NCBI GenBank assembly: GCA_008694505.1
Contig: VZDJ01000594.1
Location: 11,802,026-11,866,025, forward strand
Length of the DNA: 64,000 bases
Origin: Cyanoderma ruficeps
Taxonomy: Eukaryota; Chordata; Aves; Passeriformes; Timaliidae
Direction: 5' to 3'
Both the position numbers and the translations under genes were made by a program. A model generated the notes under the pieces. It made no database searches and was not told where the DNA came from. It saw nothing but the letters and a program-made list of their open reading frames with translations. Below, piece after piece: positions 51,402-64,000 of the stretch (positions are counted from its first letter, which is position 1; every line of letters starts with the position of its first letter).

Positions 51402-51910
51402 ACTCTTGGAAAACATGGAAAAGGTAAGAGTGAAGGATTTATTACTGACTTTCTCCACATGGCAGCTTGAGAACTGCAAAACGTTGGAATTTACAATATA
51501 GTATATAATAGTCAGTAGATATACAAATATGATTCCAATTAGTCTGTAGGTTTTCTTCACACATGCATAAATAGATAGATATTAAAAGGTAAAGAATCCT
51601 GGTTTGAGCAGGCCCTTTGAAACAATGGAGCTCAGTTACATTTTTTTCATGTAAGATATTTTTGCCTGAATATTTATTTATTTATTTTGCATTAGAAAAT
51701 TCTCTGCGTGCCCGCCAGCAGGATTGTAGATTTTTGCAGGGAGAGGAATTCAGTTCTGGTGCAGATATGAGTTCATCTTTCACAAATGCAACCTTATGAC
51801 TGTCACTATAAAAAAGCTTGTTCATCTGCATCCCACTGACTTTATTTCTCACTCTGTATGGCTTCTGTGCAGTGTGCTACACCAGAGAATTACACTGACA
51901 TCAATGCTTT

Positions 51911-51948
51911 ATTATAAATAAATAAACAAACAAATAAATAAATAAATC
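51911..51948. repeat. (AAAT)n/(AAAC)n microsatellite
   Basis: AATAAA-rich tetranucleotide tract downstream of GYPC. It contains several chance AATAAA hexamers and so should not be read as polyadenylation evidence. Confidence 0.9.
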
Positions 51949-53007
51949 ATGGTGGGTCACATAAAAAGATCTTATTCCTCACCTAAGAATCAATGGTGAT
52001 GAGTTCCTTTACCCCAGTAAGTTGGCTTCCTAATTGAAGCTCACAGTTACCTCCAGAAATAGGATAATTGTTCTCTGCACCTGCTAATCCACAGCTGTCA
52101 TGGTGCCCTGGACTACTGAAAATAGAGGTGGAGAAATACAAGATAACAAATAAGATACTGATGAGCTCTGCTCAAGTTGATGTATTTTTTCCTGTGCTTT
52201 GATCTATATATGTATGTACATATATATAAACTCATCTACAGCTGTGCTTTAAAGACACTGTTGCTGATCACTTGTGCTCATTTCTTGGCACCAAAGCTTG
52301 GAAAGCTCCTGGACTCTGGTGTTTGTTACTGACATTGGTCTCAAAAATGCTGTAAGAGATCTGAGCAAGGCAAGACTCTGAGGACCCAACTGAACAAACA
52401 AGGTATTTTTGCCTTTCAATCACAGTCTCAGTCTTTTGCCAGTACTTGAAGAAGATGGACTCTGAATTATTTTTAGAATCCCAATACCTTTAATTTTGAA
52501 TCTTAAATATGCTTGTGTCGGCATTTTAACCAAAGAATGTGAAACTTGTGCCAAATTTATTACATGCTTAAGATACTTTCCGTAACATACCGTTGCAAAC
52601 CACATTGTATTCTGTGGCTAGTGCAGTATAAAATGCACAAAACACAGTATGTAATGAGTTCAAATATTTTGATATTATGCACCTGCCTGTCTCCTTCTTA
52701 GACCCCTTAATATTTTAACAATTATACTACTTTTGAAATAAGAACTATTTTATTCCTCCAGGACAAGTATTAGAAAAAAAATCACTGATCTTAACTGTAA
52801 GACTGAATTTATAAAACTGAAGACACCTGACCCTCCAGTTCAATAAAAATGTAAATATTTCCTCTGAGGAAAGGAAAACTGGAGTGACTTGAGCTCTGCT
52901 GCCTCTCCCACACAAAGTGTGGGAACACCAAAGAACTTTCCTACAGCCCTAGCAGGACCTATAGAGGACTACCAACCTTTTGTCCCCTTTCATACATTCA
53001 GGACATG

Positions 53008-53050
53008 TAACATTATTATAACATTAACATTATTATAACATTATTATAAC
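53008..53050. repeat. Tandem repeat of TAACATTATTA-type units
   Basis: Imperfect units of 10-17 bp built on ACATTATTATA, repeated about three times. Confidence 0.85.
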
Positions 53051-55617
53051 TGCTAAAGAAAATTGACTTTAGAGAAAATCGTGATGGACATAGGAAATAA
53101 ATTCCTGCCTCTCTCCCCAGTCATAAAATTCTGGCTTTTGCAAGTTGAGCCCACACAGATTTTAATTAGACACCTGTGTCATACCTGTTACACACAGGAA
53201 CCCGACTTAGTGTTTCTTTTGGTGTGGATGTGAGGTTTTTAATTATGAGATAGACTTAAACAAAGTGCCAAACTGGAATTGTAGAGGTCAGATTTTCTGG
53301 TGGTGTAGCATGAGTTCAGAGGAGCTCAGCCAATTCTTACTAGTTCAGTGGACTTCAGACTTTGTGTCATTGCTTCCCTTAAATCTCAACTGAATGCAAC
53401 TTCTGGTCTCTGACTATATCTCTTCTTACTAGCTTAATTAACAATATTTATCCCATTTTCCCTATTTATGTAGGATGAAAAACAGTCCAAGCACTCAAGA
53501 ATAGCTTCCCTATTGGTAACAAGCCACTTTGAATAGTTGGGCAGTACCACTTCTGTCATGAGCTGCGGTTTCAGTGAATTTATTTCCTTATTGTGTCCTT
53601 CTGGGCTTCAGGGCCTTGTGTATTTAGAAATTACTCAAGCACACTCAACAGAGAAAAGAAATGGTTTGCGGAGTTTTTCTGTTTCTTTCTTTTCTTCGGG
53701 AAAAACTTCTTTGTAATGAAGAAAGCTCATGATATCTGGTGAGAAGCAGATTGTAATAGCCTCATCCTGCTGTTTTTTACTCATACAATAACTCTACTGT
53801 CTTGAGTCATTCAATTTAGTTGTAAAAAGAGTGCATTACAAACTTCCTGTAACTTTTACAACTAATTAGCAAAACATCCTTCTGCAAGCAGCGTGCTGTG
53901 CTAAAACAAACATTGTGTACAATGCTGAGATCTCAGCTGGCAGATGTAACTTTTCATCACTGCTGGTTAAAAGATTTTTAAAATTGCTTCCTGAATAGAA
54001 TAATTAACAAAACAGATTCTTCTTCCCCACATATTTTTATGTGGTGTCCCTCTAATGGTGTGGCCTGTTGTCCTGCAGCTCTTTGGTGCCCCATCTTCTT
54101 AGTTGTGGCTGCTGTTCTTGCTTGCAGTCCCCAGCTCCCATCTGGATCTCTACTGCCTTCTGTATGGCAAAGGATTAGACATTCACTTATGTATGTATTT
54201 ATCTATTTTTTTTTTATGAAGGTCCCTCTCTGCTAGCCAATAAAAATTTTCAAAATGGTTTTAGGTTAGGATTGCCAATCCTATGTCAAATTTGAGCAAA
54301 CCTTACCAATCTGACCTGAGACAGATTTACAGAGTGATCACATATGCCACATTTTTACAGACAACGGGTCTAAGAACAGCACGCAGGTTTTGTAGTTGTT
54401 AAATTTAGTGCTCTGAATCTCCAGTGGTCACCAACAGTGTTTCTCCCTAAACAAGGGAGCAGTATGATGATACCTCCAGCTACTTGATTTTGTCCTCATG
54501 CCTTAATGCCCTGTGAAAATTTGTTGAATCCCACTTTGGGAAGTCATAGGTCCACATTTACAAATATAAGTAAGTAATTTTTCAATGATGTATGGGAAAG
54601 AAGCGCACCAAAATGACCAATATTTGCTGAAATTGGCACACAGAAAAAAAAATATGGTCCTGTAGGAACACAAGATATTTTTTTAAGATACATGGAAATG
54701 ACAAGAATTATTTCTGGTGACATTAGTGAGTTCTAAGAGTGAGTTCATGAAGTTTTCAAATTCTTTCACTGATAAAAATAATCTCTTGCAAAGGGGAATT
54801 AATCTCCTTTTAAACCATTTCTTTTTGTCAGTCTTTGAAAAGAAGTTTTCACAGATTCAATATTCTGACATTCTGCCTTAACATCTGGAACTCAATTTCT
54901 TCTAATTTTATGAGCATAACTGACAGTCCTCCCTTGCACTGAAATGACTGCTTGTCTATCTCAGCCTCTGAAGCATCATGGCAGCTCAGCAGAGTAATTC
55001 TGTGCAAAAGAAGTCAGTCCCAATTGTGTACCTGGCCAACCAGACCATGGACCTGGTATGCATTTTTACTTGGTCTTGGCCTCTATTGTTCCAGGTTTTC
55101 CCCAGGTCCAATGTGCCATTGCAGATTAATACAGACCTGAGGAGAATTTAGTCAGCCACTTGTCAAGGAAACAAGACATATAGATCTACATATGTGTGGT
55201 TTTCTTCTTTTTAGAATACCAAGACCAAATCACTTTGGGATACTATTAAAAATAGTACGATCGTATTTCTCAGAACATCAAGTTTTCTCTTAAATTAAAT
55301 GTAGGGATCATGAGGGTACATCAGCACATGGAAATAAAAAGGACTATTTTCTTTCAAGGAATGCAGACAAAGTGCTGAAACATTTATAGTTCCAGGATAA
55401 GCAGGAAAGGACTGAACTATTTAAACCCTGCAAGAATCCCCCACAGAACAGAGGAAACACTGAGACAAGATGCTGAGAAAATCAGTAAAAAAGTACATAG
55501 CAAGAGAAGGTAATCTGATGCTAATAGGGATGGAGAGAAGTTTTTCTTCAAACAAAATAGATATTCCTGTTTGGAGAAATCAGTGTATCTGCTCACTGTA
55601 ACTGCTGACAACAAATT

Positions 55618-55663
55618 TCTTTGAATTATATGAGATGTTTTCTTTGAATTAAATGAGATGTTT
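55618..55663. repeat. 23-bp tandem duplication
   Basis: Units 55618-55640 and 55641-55663 differ at a single base (T to A in the middle). Confidence 0.9.
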
Positions 55664-56283
55664 GGATTCCTTGTGTGTGCAAGTCCAATCAAAAAATGAT
55701 GGTACATACACACCAACAGAACACTGACATTAAATGTATTAAAAGCTGTTTAATGCATTTTTTAAAATCTCTTCACGTAAGAAAGCTTTGTATGTTTAGA
55801 AAGTGCAGAAACCTCACAGAGGTAATTCATTCAGGACAGAATACTACTAAATACCTGAACATGCAATGGACCCACATCTGATGTCTGGAAATTTGGGTAA
55901 ATAAAGGAAGCTAACAATATCAAAATAAAACATAGATGGTGAGCAAAATATCCAACCATATTACAAAGAAGTCAAATATTTGTTATGGTAGATATCCTTC
56001 TCTAATTCATGACAGTAGTATTATAAGTGACTGAAAATAAGGAATCCTTATTCAATGTGCCCTGTGTGGGTGGGACAAAATCCCACTGAATTCAGTGGGA
56101 CAAGCATTTTATTGATCCTATTTATCCATCCTGCAAAAAGATTGTATTTCCACGCATGTCCGAAAGAAATGCATTAAATTAAAATACAATCTTTGTAAGT
56201 GCTGATCTTTCAGCATAAGTTCTTGCCTTCACACCTTTTCTATTGTTTCGAACTGTATATATAATGGAAATTATCTGATACGT

Positions 56284-56312
56284 ACTAAGGTGTACTAGTA
56301 ATACACCTTAGT
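56284..56312. repeat. Perfect 11-bp inverted repeat
   Basis: Arms ACTAAGGTGTA (56284-56294) and TACACCTTAGT (56302-56312) with loop CTAGTAA. The flanks allow at most a G-T pair more, so the stem is too short for a microRNA precursor. Not linked to any gene. Confidence 0.85.
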
Positions 56313-57062
56313 GATAGCAGGTCTACTACTATTAAGTGATAGTACTATGTTGTACTGAAGTCTATTTGGATTGCAGCATTGCTATGAAAAGAACAGAGAA
56401 AAAGAGCATCCAAAGCCTACTGCTGATTTTATGTTAAAGCTGACTATAATGTTTGTATTTGCCAAAGCTATTAATACACTGATGGTGTAAATCTACTATA
56501 TTTTGAATGGAAAAATATGAAGAAAATAATAACTTTATAATTAAAGTTGTAATTTTCAGCATTTAAAAGGCTCTTCTCATATTTTTCTTCTTTTTCAAAA
56601 CATCATGAACTTTTAGAATTGCCAATTATGTTGTTTTCATGAGATTGTAGATCAAAAAGGAATAGTCAGTTAGAATTTTTCTTAATAGAGCACAAAACCC
56701 TAAAAGATATACTGCTGGTGTTTGCATTAAAAAGCAAGAGAAGCTTTTGATAGATCTAAGAAGGAGTCAATCTTCAAATGAGAAATCAAACAATTATTCT
56801 CTCTGAAGAAACATCACTCTGTGGATGCTGGTGTGGACCTGTGCACTGCTCTATGATCTAAGGCATGGTATTCTTAAAAACTCTGGGCAGATTATAAACA
56901 CCTAATGGCTATTTGCTGTTGGCTGACCTGCCTTCACTCAGCTGGTACCAAATGTGAACACTTCTGCTTTGTTCTTCATGCTTTCCATACAACTTATTTT
57001 TTGTCTTAATACCTCCCCAGTTAAAGCATGTTGAGAGGATATGCCTGCTATAACATATATTG

Positions 57063-57170
57063 TAATAGAATAATAGAATAGTTAAGGTTGAAAAAAACCC
57101 CTGTAGGATCATCCAGTCCAAACATTAATAATCTTGCCACTGCCAAGTTTTTCAAAGATCACTCCTGTCA
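57063..57170 (-). mobile_element. CR1 LINE 3'-end fragment
   Basis: The + strand shows 'aatagaataatagaatag', 'ttaaggttgaaaaaaacccc' and 'ggatcatccagtccaaac', the inverted CR1 terminus. The body is lost after about 110 bp. Confidence 0.85.
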
Positions 57171-60100
57171 GTGAGAAAAGGTCTTCAGGTAATATGTTAT
57201 TGGGTCAAAATGGTACCTCAAAGTGGTGAAACCTGGAGGGTCCAGAAGGACAACAGATCACTTAAGTTTGGATATCTGTAGAGAAACTGCTCCAACGGGC
57301 CTTTAATGTGCCACAGGACTTTGATGTGTGGACAGTTTGGAGACCAGCACCAGCCAAAAGGTACATCAGCAATGTGATTCATTTCACACCTATTCTATCA
57401 ACCTAACACTTCAGGACAAGATATTTTGACTACGTGGAGAAAGAAAAGGGTCCAGACCTTGGAGTAATAAAGCTATTTCCCAGCAGATATTTTGATTAAC
57501 ATTTCTATTTCAGCTTCAAAGGAAGGTTTCACACCTTAGCAAGTAATCTTGCTAGAACTATACATAGAGATGTTTCTTAATTTCTGATGTTTGCTTAATG
57601 ACCAGGAGCATCTGAATGGTTACTTGGTTTCCAGTACCTTGGAAAGAAGATATTTAATCCCGCTGAGGGATTGCTACCAAATTCACTTGGAAGGACCTCT
57701 CAGTGTGACATATGGGTATGTTGGTAAAGTGCAACTCAGTGTCACATTCTTAGTTACTGGGAACAATCTTCTTTATTCATTCTAACGCCTAATGGAGTGA
57801 TCAATAGCAATTTAATAAAGCCCCCTGTTATTCATATTTAACAAAAATAAGATTTTATATTGTATTTCAATTAAATTACACTTTCTGCCATTCTTTACTG
57901 ACAATTTTTGCTTTCTTCTCCATTCATAAGTTCTGGTATCACAAATGCATGTGAGACCCTCAGGGCTCTCCATACCTTTTCTCATATTCCCGTAATAGAG
58001 CCTTGTGCTCAGAATTTCTTCCATAGAGCAAAAATACCTCGATTCCCTTCTGTTCAGCAGCAGTACAACTTACCTAGCAGAACAAAAGTTGAAGAATCAG
58101 AGATTATTACATCTCTCAGTTTTCTGGTAAAAGGATAAAGACCATTGTTCCATGAGGGGAGCTCAGAGCTCTCTCAGTCTTTCTGCATGACATGAGTGAT
58201 GCTTCTGACACCAGGATGCAAGAAAGCAAAATGAAAAATGGGAGGCACAGCACAGAATCAAGAACCAGTGGATTCCCCTGAACAGCAAGATGCTGAACAG
58301 TTGCATCCACAGAATTATTTTTCTTTGTCTTCTCATTCAATACCTCTCTCACCTTCTTCCCTGCAAAGAAACATCTGGCAGCTGTGTTTAACTTTAACCA
58401 GATCTCTCATCTCTGCAACTTCGCTGACTGCAATGAAAAATGGATTACAGGCACAAGGATAAGAGCAAATAGTTCAGGATCAGATTACTTCAAACCTTAT
58501 CAGACCCACCGAGTCAGCTTACTCCTAGCTCCACTCACGGGTATAAGTCACATGGGCTTTGAGAGCCTGTTCTCATTTTTTCATTTTGTTCCAGCCCTCA
58601 AGTCCTGTTTTCATCCTCTCCTGCTGTAAGACTTGGAATTTTCTTATTAGACTCTGGCTGATCTTTTCATGGATGCACTCTCCAGGAGAGAGAAGAGACT
58701 GTTGTTGTATTGGTTGTGGTGGGTTTTTTTCCGATATAAAAAAACCTTAAAACTTGGCAAAACTGTTTTGTTAAACTCCAGTAGTGTCAGGCTTTTTGGA
58801 AAGGGGGATAATGGAATAGTTGTGTGTCTTGGTTTAGGGGCATAGGGGCATTAAAGATTTAAAAGAAAACAGTACTAGAATATTTTTCTGACATGCATCA
58901 AACAATTTCTTTTCTATAAACCAGATTCTTGATTAAAGTTGAATTGTTTTTGAAAAAAATCTCTGAACTCCTCATAATTATCTCCTCTCTGAAATAAAGA
59001 GTAAATAAAGAATCAGTTTGAAGAAAAAGCATTTTTAATCAACCAGATGAATAAGAGGTCATTATTCACTAAAACAATTTATTTTCCAGCAGTTCTGTGT
59101 TGTACAGTAAAATCGGTTAAGACTGCACAAAGAAAATAATATTTTGCTTCATCTTCCCTTCCCAGGAACATTCATGAGATGTGTTTGTGTCATTTTAGCC
59201 AATAAACTTTTTTTTTTCAGCAGTGTCTTTCAGGGTCTTGCCCTCTCTCTATGCGAATTGTATTTAAGGCGGAGATGGGAAAATATATATAATCATTCAT
59301 TGTCTAGCTCTGAGTTCAGGTAAAAATTCCCATCTTCCAAGTGCTCTTTTTCGTTTTATTGATATTATTATGGCAAATTAAACTGCTGAGAAAATGCTGT
59401 ACACTTTCCTAAAATTGTATATTTAGCATGTATCTCTCTCAAGTTGGAATTCCCAGCCAAAAAGACAACAGAGTCTACAGTGAATTGGAAAAGCAGGAAT
59501 GAGAGACTCCATTAGTCCCGTGAAGAATGCCTCTGCATGTGGCTTGATTTGCTCTGGGATTTCTATTAAAGAGGGGGAAGTTATGGGGTTTTTTCCTTGT
59601 TTCTTTGTTGTTTTTTGAAGGTTCTTCCTAAAAGAAGTATAGCCCAGCCAGCAAAATTCCTGATACGAGTAAAACAAAATAATCTCTCCAAAGACATGTA
59701 GCTTTCTCCTCCAGCTGCTGGGATGCAGAACATACACATGTCCATTCTTAAGGTCTAATGCTAAGCCCAAATAGAGAAAGCTAAGCTTTGCTCCACTGTG
59801 CCCATTAACACCATTCTGAACAAGATCAGGGAATTACTTTTTTCCCCCATGTGTGTGCCCTAATTTTGGATCATTTGAGAGACAGAAGCTCTGGAACAGA
59901 GCAGCTGCTTCATCCCACGGCTGTCACAAGGAGCTCTGATGTTTCATTTGTCTCAGATATCAATAACCTCCACACCAACATCTGCCGCCAACTTGAGGGT
60001 CATCAGCTACTGACAAAATGCTTTCCAGAGGGTCTTATTACCTGCAATTGAAACAGCAAAAATGGACTCTGCATTAACTTGGGCAACAGCTGAAAGAGGC

Positions 60101-63100
60101 CACAGATGCTGGGCGGAGCCCATAATTCGTAGGAGCAATTGGGTCAGATGCAGTAAAACAAAAGCAACCTATGATTTTGAAATGCTGCGTTGGTGGGTGA
60201 ACACACAAACACATGGACCTGGGAAAGCAATGGATTCTCCCCTGGTACCTTGGGAGTGGTGAAAAGTAAATTCACACTGCCTAGCATCTCACTGTGTAAA
60301 CACAGCTACATACCTGTATTCAAGAGCAGCATGGCCACAAGGACAGGCTGAATTAACCCAGCCCCACCTATCTGTGGTTGCTCAAACTCAGCTACAACAA
60401 TATCTAAGAGAAATCTCTTCAGACAGCTGAGTCAGAAAACAGCAGGAATTGATGGTAGTCGCTCACTGTGAAGATCAAGCTGTGGTTCTCTCAAATATTT
60501 TATCATGACATAGCACAGAAAACCTCTCCATTAAATTCTCTGCACCTGCAAACTGACAAGCAAAATCCAAGCAAGATCTCCCTGTAAAAGCTGTTTTCTT
60601 ATTTGTATCCAGAGGGTTGACTCAGCCCATAAGCAGCTTGTATAAATTAACACAGCTCCCTTCACTTCAATGCCATTCACTTCAGCTACTTTGACTCAAA
60701 AACAACCCCACAAAAAATAAAACCAAAACCAAAAAACCTTAGCAATGTAAATTTTTCAAGGACCAATGAACACATTGAAAAATGAGATCTGCATGAAGAG
60801 AAGTTATGAAAAGGCTTGAATCCAACACTTAGGACTAAAGTGTGCTTTTTGTTAGGCTTCCAGGAAAAATTAATGTTGCAATAGGTAAACTGTAGAATGA
60901 AAATGACCTTAAACAGAGCAAAAAAAACAGCCTTTTTGAAAGCAGAGGGTTCTGATGCTTTCTAAATTATGTTGGCAGAGTCTTAATTTTGCAGAACTGA
61001 TGGCTTTTTTTTTAATCTCAGCACAGTTAATCTGACAATGTGCTACTGTAATTATAAGCCAAGGCAAACTTGGATGCATTCTAGGGAGAGTATCAGGAAA
61101 AAAAAGGAAGAAATATGCTCTTATGCATTAATGACTTCATTAAACAAAATTTTCAGGATTTTGTGATGGAGGACTGAAATGATGGGCAAGAATTATCTTC
61201 TTTAAACATCTGGGAGCAGAGCACAGCTGGCTCTCTATTGGAGCTTGGCACTCAGCATGCTATGAGACATACTTCAGTACATAAGAGAGCCTCTTATAAA
61301 GCTGAATCATTTGGGCAATTAACACTCAAAGCAATTTTCACACAAGCTCTTGATACATGAAATTTGAGTTTTCCACAAGTGACAGGCAGGCTGCTGTATG
61401 CAGACAGTGCCAGCTTTGCTGTAGCACTTCAAGGTTGATGAGGGGGAAAATGCGTTCAAAGATGGAAGGTGCTTTAAACAAGTTTTTCTGCTCATTTGAA
61501 AAGGAAGACTTACTTACAATGTTTTACTATTATGGGCCTGTCTAAAGTTAGCCACCTCACAGGAATATTCAGATCACAGGGAAGATTTTGGAAGTTTTAC
61601 GCCACAAGAGTATAATGTCTTAGAGGACCAAAAAAATAATTTTAATTGCTTTTTCACCTCTTGCACAAAATCTTGCATTGGGTGTAAGCTGGAGAGTCTC
61701 TTTAAAGAAGGCAACTGTTCACATTTTCTGTGAAGCGCAACAGCATAAGTTAGTGGCAAGCAATTGAAACAGATGAGAAAAAAATATGGATCCTATAAGT
61801 GCAATTACTTTTGATCAAAATTTCTGGAAAGTCATTGATTTAGAAGAAATACATTTTTAAAAGCCAACTATATCTAAGTTTCCTATTACTGTTAAAATTA
61901 CATACAATGTAGTTTCTGACTCAGAATCCGTAGCAATCTGGGAGTTGACTGATGGATTTATCGTGCTTCAAATAGTTAATCCTGTTCGTATGGCAGCCAG
62001 GAACTACCAGAGACAGAAAAGGATGGTAAAACTTGGAGTTAGTCATAGATAAAATTAGAAATTTGAAATAGAATTTGTTCTACCATGATACATAACCCAA
62101 GCACTTTGCAAAGATATCACCCTTAAATTTAAGGGATAAAATTAGAGGAAAATCAACATTCTTCTCCCACACCAATCTGTGAACTGCAAGTGAAGGTCCA
62201 ATGTTCACTAAATTAGTTTTGTTTATTTTTGAATGATTAGATTATTTTTTCTTCTTTTTCTTCTTCTTTTTTTTTTCCTTCTTTTTAATTAAGGGCAGGA
62301 CTGAGTGAAACACAATCCAGAAGAATACTCTAAATTTTGCTGCTCCGTTGGTTCTGCAGAGTAGTGATTTCAGGTACTCTTTGAACTGGAATATAGTGAT
62401 TTAGTAGCAGTACAAGGAAGGTTATTTAGAAGACAAAGTTACATGGAGCAGTTGCTGCCCACCATTCTGCTCTTAAACTATCAGCTGGTTTTGATAAAGC
62501 TGCTCAATTTCCACAGAGATAACTGAGAACAGAAGGTGCTGAAGACCCCTGACTTGATTAGAGTGTTTAAGTCAGAGTTGAACCCTATCTTCAGAAGCAG
62601 CCTTCCTATCAGTAGCTGCTTCAGAGGAAGCAATAGAGATACACAGCTGGATCCTTTAGACCTAAGGGAAAATTGAACAGAGGTGCATTTGAGAGGTAAA
62701 CCTCTGCACCTGAGGTATCTCAGAAAACCTGGATTTACTGACAAGTAGGGTCAATACCAAAAACTTTATTTATGCATTGCTGCTAAGACTGACAATAGCA
62801 CTTTGCCATTAAGTGCCTCAAACTCATTTCACCTAAACTCATATTCCACCAAAGCTATTTTAGGCTTCAATGACCAGAAGCATTTTATCAATGACTCAGA
62901 ACTCCCAGCACACCTTGCTTCTTAACACTGACCCAATTGCTGCACACCTAGACTTCATTCCCCCAAATACTGCTATTATCCAAGAGTCACGAATCTTGCC
63001 AGTCACCTAGGGTTTGCAATCTAGCACAGAAACTAGGTGTAGTTAAATTTTTGCCCTTACTTCCACTAGGAAGCAAATCCTCTCTTATTTAGCCAATAGT

Positions 63101-64000
63101 CACAGCTGGGAAAAAGATTTTATAAGGAAGTTTTTCAGTCATCCTTTGATTTGACTAGAGGGGTGCAAAACAGCATGGTTTTCATTTGGGTTTCAGAATG
63201 TATTTGTAGCCAAAGATGAAATATGGAGAAAAGTTTGAAGGAAGAAAAACTTCAGTGTGAAAATATAGTGATGCTTAGTGAAGAGCACTTAAAAATAGCT
63301 CTTGGAGATCAGGATACTCTGAATTAAAAGAGCAAATCCATATTTCTGTATCATTCTCAATGGCTTTTCTATGTAAGGATAATCTTCTGGCAGACTGGGC
63401 TACTTAGAGGGAGAGCAATTTCTTCCGGTCTCCTTTTCTCTCCCTGCTCACCTCATCCAGTGTGGAGTGGACTTTTCAGTCAGAACTCAGCACTGCACCA
63501 TTCCCCTTGAGCAATGAACCACACCAGGCACAGCCCACACACTCTGGTCTGCTAGGCAGTGCCTCTTCTGCCCTGCTGTCCTTTCATTACCCTGCTACCA
63601 GTATCTTGATTTTGTCCAGCCCTTGTTTCTTTGCTACTAGAGTGGCTGCTTCCCACCAGTGAATACTAAGTGTGCTTCCCTGAGTGGTGAGCTTTTCTTT
63701 CAGCTTATTTTGTCTCTAGTGACACAGGTCAACAAATCTCTCTCACCTTCCTCACAGTGACATCTGAGTAAACTTCAGAAGCAGCTAGAGGCTGACTCTG
63801 GTAATGTAGGGAATGTGTGTAGCTCTTTAGAGAGCTGCAGTGGGACAGAAAAAAGGTCCATGTAACCTGGGACCTCATCTCCAAATCTTTACTGATAGCA
63901 GCTCTATAAGGGGAGGCTACAAGAACAGAGGAAACTTTCAGTGCAATTTCTCTAAAATACGCTCTGAATATTTATGATTTAGAGATTTTTCATATCAGAG
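57171..64000. other. Downstream non-coding DNA, no gene recognised
   Basis: Short unrelated open frames (longest 115 codons, minus, 59423-59770) without recognisable motifs. A pyrimidine-rich tract lies at 62241-62288. No transposon, RNA gene or exon of a neighbouring gene such as BIN1 was recognised. Confidence 0.6.
62241..62288. repeat. Polypyrimidine (TTC/T) tract
   Basis: About 48 bases of almost pure T and C with TTCTTC units. Simple sequence. Confidence 0.9.

Larger units (their letters stand above)
50777..51420 (+). other. GYPC: GYPC 3' UTR (approximate end)
   Basis: Sequence from the stop codon to just past the first AATAAA at 51396. It contains a near-perfect inverted repeat (51072-51094), a C8 run (51263-51270) and a G10 run (51301-51310) that could pair, and a TA-repeat (51364-51374). 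The 3' end is approximate, since the downstream region lacks a clear GT/T-rich element and later AATAAA signals exist (for example 52842-52847). Confidence 0.6.
51421..57062. other. Downstream non-coding DNA, no gene recognised
   Basis: AT-rich sequence after GYPC with simple repeats (51911, 53008, 55618) and an inverted repeat (56284). An exon-like open stretch at 54978-55055 has an ATG in good context and a following GT but no recognisable product. Later AATAAA motifs (52842, 54240) could be used by long GYPC transcripts. Confidence 0.6.

Noticed and set aside
1..64000. CRISPR arrays, tRNA or rRNA genes, or a novel defence-type system
   Set aside because: No regularly spaced repeats, no cloverleaf or rRNA signatures; the window is animal nuclear DNA with a single recognisable gene.

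Overview
The window looks like bird nuclear DNA. It is AT-rich and gene-poor, with long introns, GT-AG splice sites and several truncated CR1 LINEs that carry the typical avian 3' end (repeated cacagaat-type octamers next to a 'gttggaagggacc' block). No bacterial-type operons, CRISPR arrays, rRNA or tRNA genes were seen. The species cannot be named from this sequence.

One protein-coding gene can be supported: glycophorin C (GYPC) on the + strand, spread over about 28 kb. Its pieces are exon 1 (coding part 22821-22854), intron 1 (about 25.4 kb), exon 2 (48240-48290), intron 2 (about 2.3 kb) and exon 3 (coding 50580-50776), followed by a 3' UTR with a polyadenylation signal at 51396. The three coding pieces join in frame (34+51+197 nt) to give 93 residues: a short ectodomain of about 29 residues with one N-glycosylation sequon, one membrane helix, and a cytoplasmic tail nearly identical to the human one, with its protein 4.1-binding segment and its C-terminal EYFI PDZ ligand. 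The protein would tie the spectrin-actin-4.1-MPP1 membrane skeleton to the plasma membrane, as in red cells.

Positions 1 to about 22.5 kb are upstream non-coding DNA with CR1 pieces at 6.6, 13.1, 17.3 and 21.0 kb and another dispersed repeat abutting the 13.1-kb CR1. Intron 1 holds a sense CR1 tail at 30.6 kb, a degraded antisense one at 38.0 kb and microsatellites; 38.2-48.2 kb has no repeat I recognise. Positions 51.4-64 kb are downstream non-coding DNA with one CR1 tail at 57.1 kb and short tandem or inverted repeats. Apart from a CR1-derived reading frame at 17377-17685, the other long reading frames match no family I recognise.

The most notable result is the compact bird GYPC. It lacks any visible counterpart of one of the two homologous ectodomain exons of the human gene, and it lacks the internal start that gives glycophorin D in humans.
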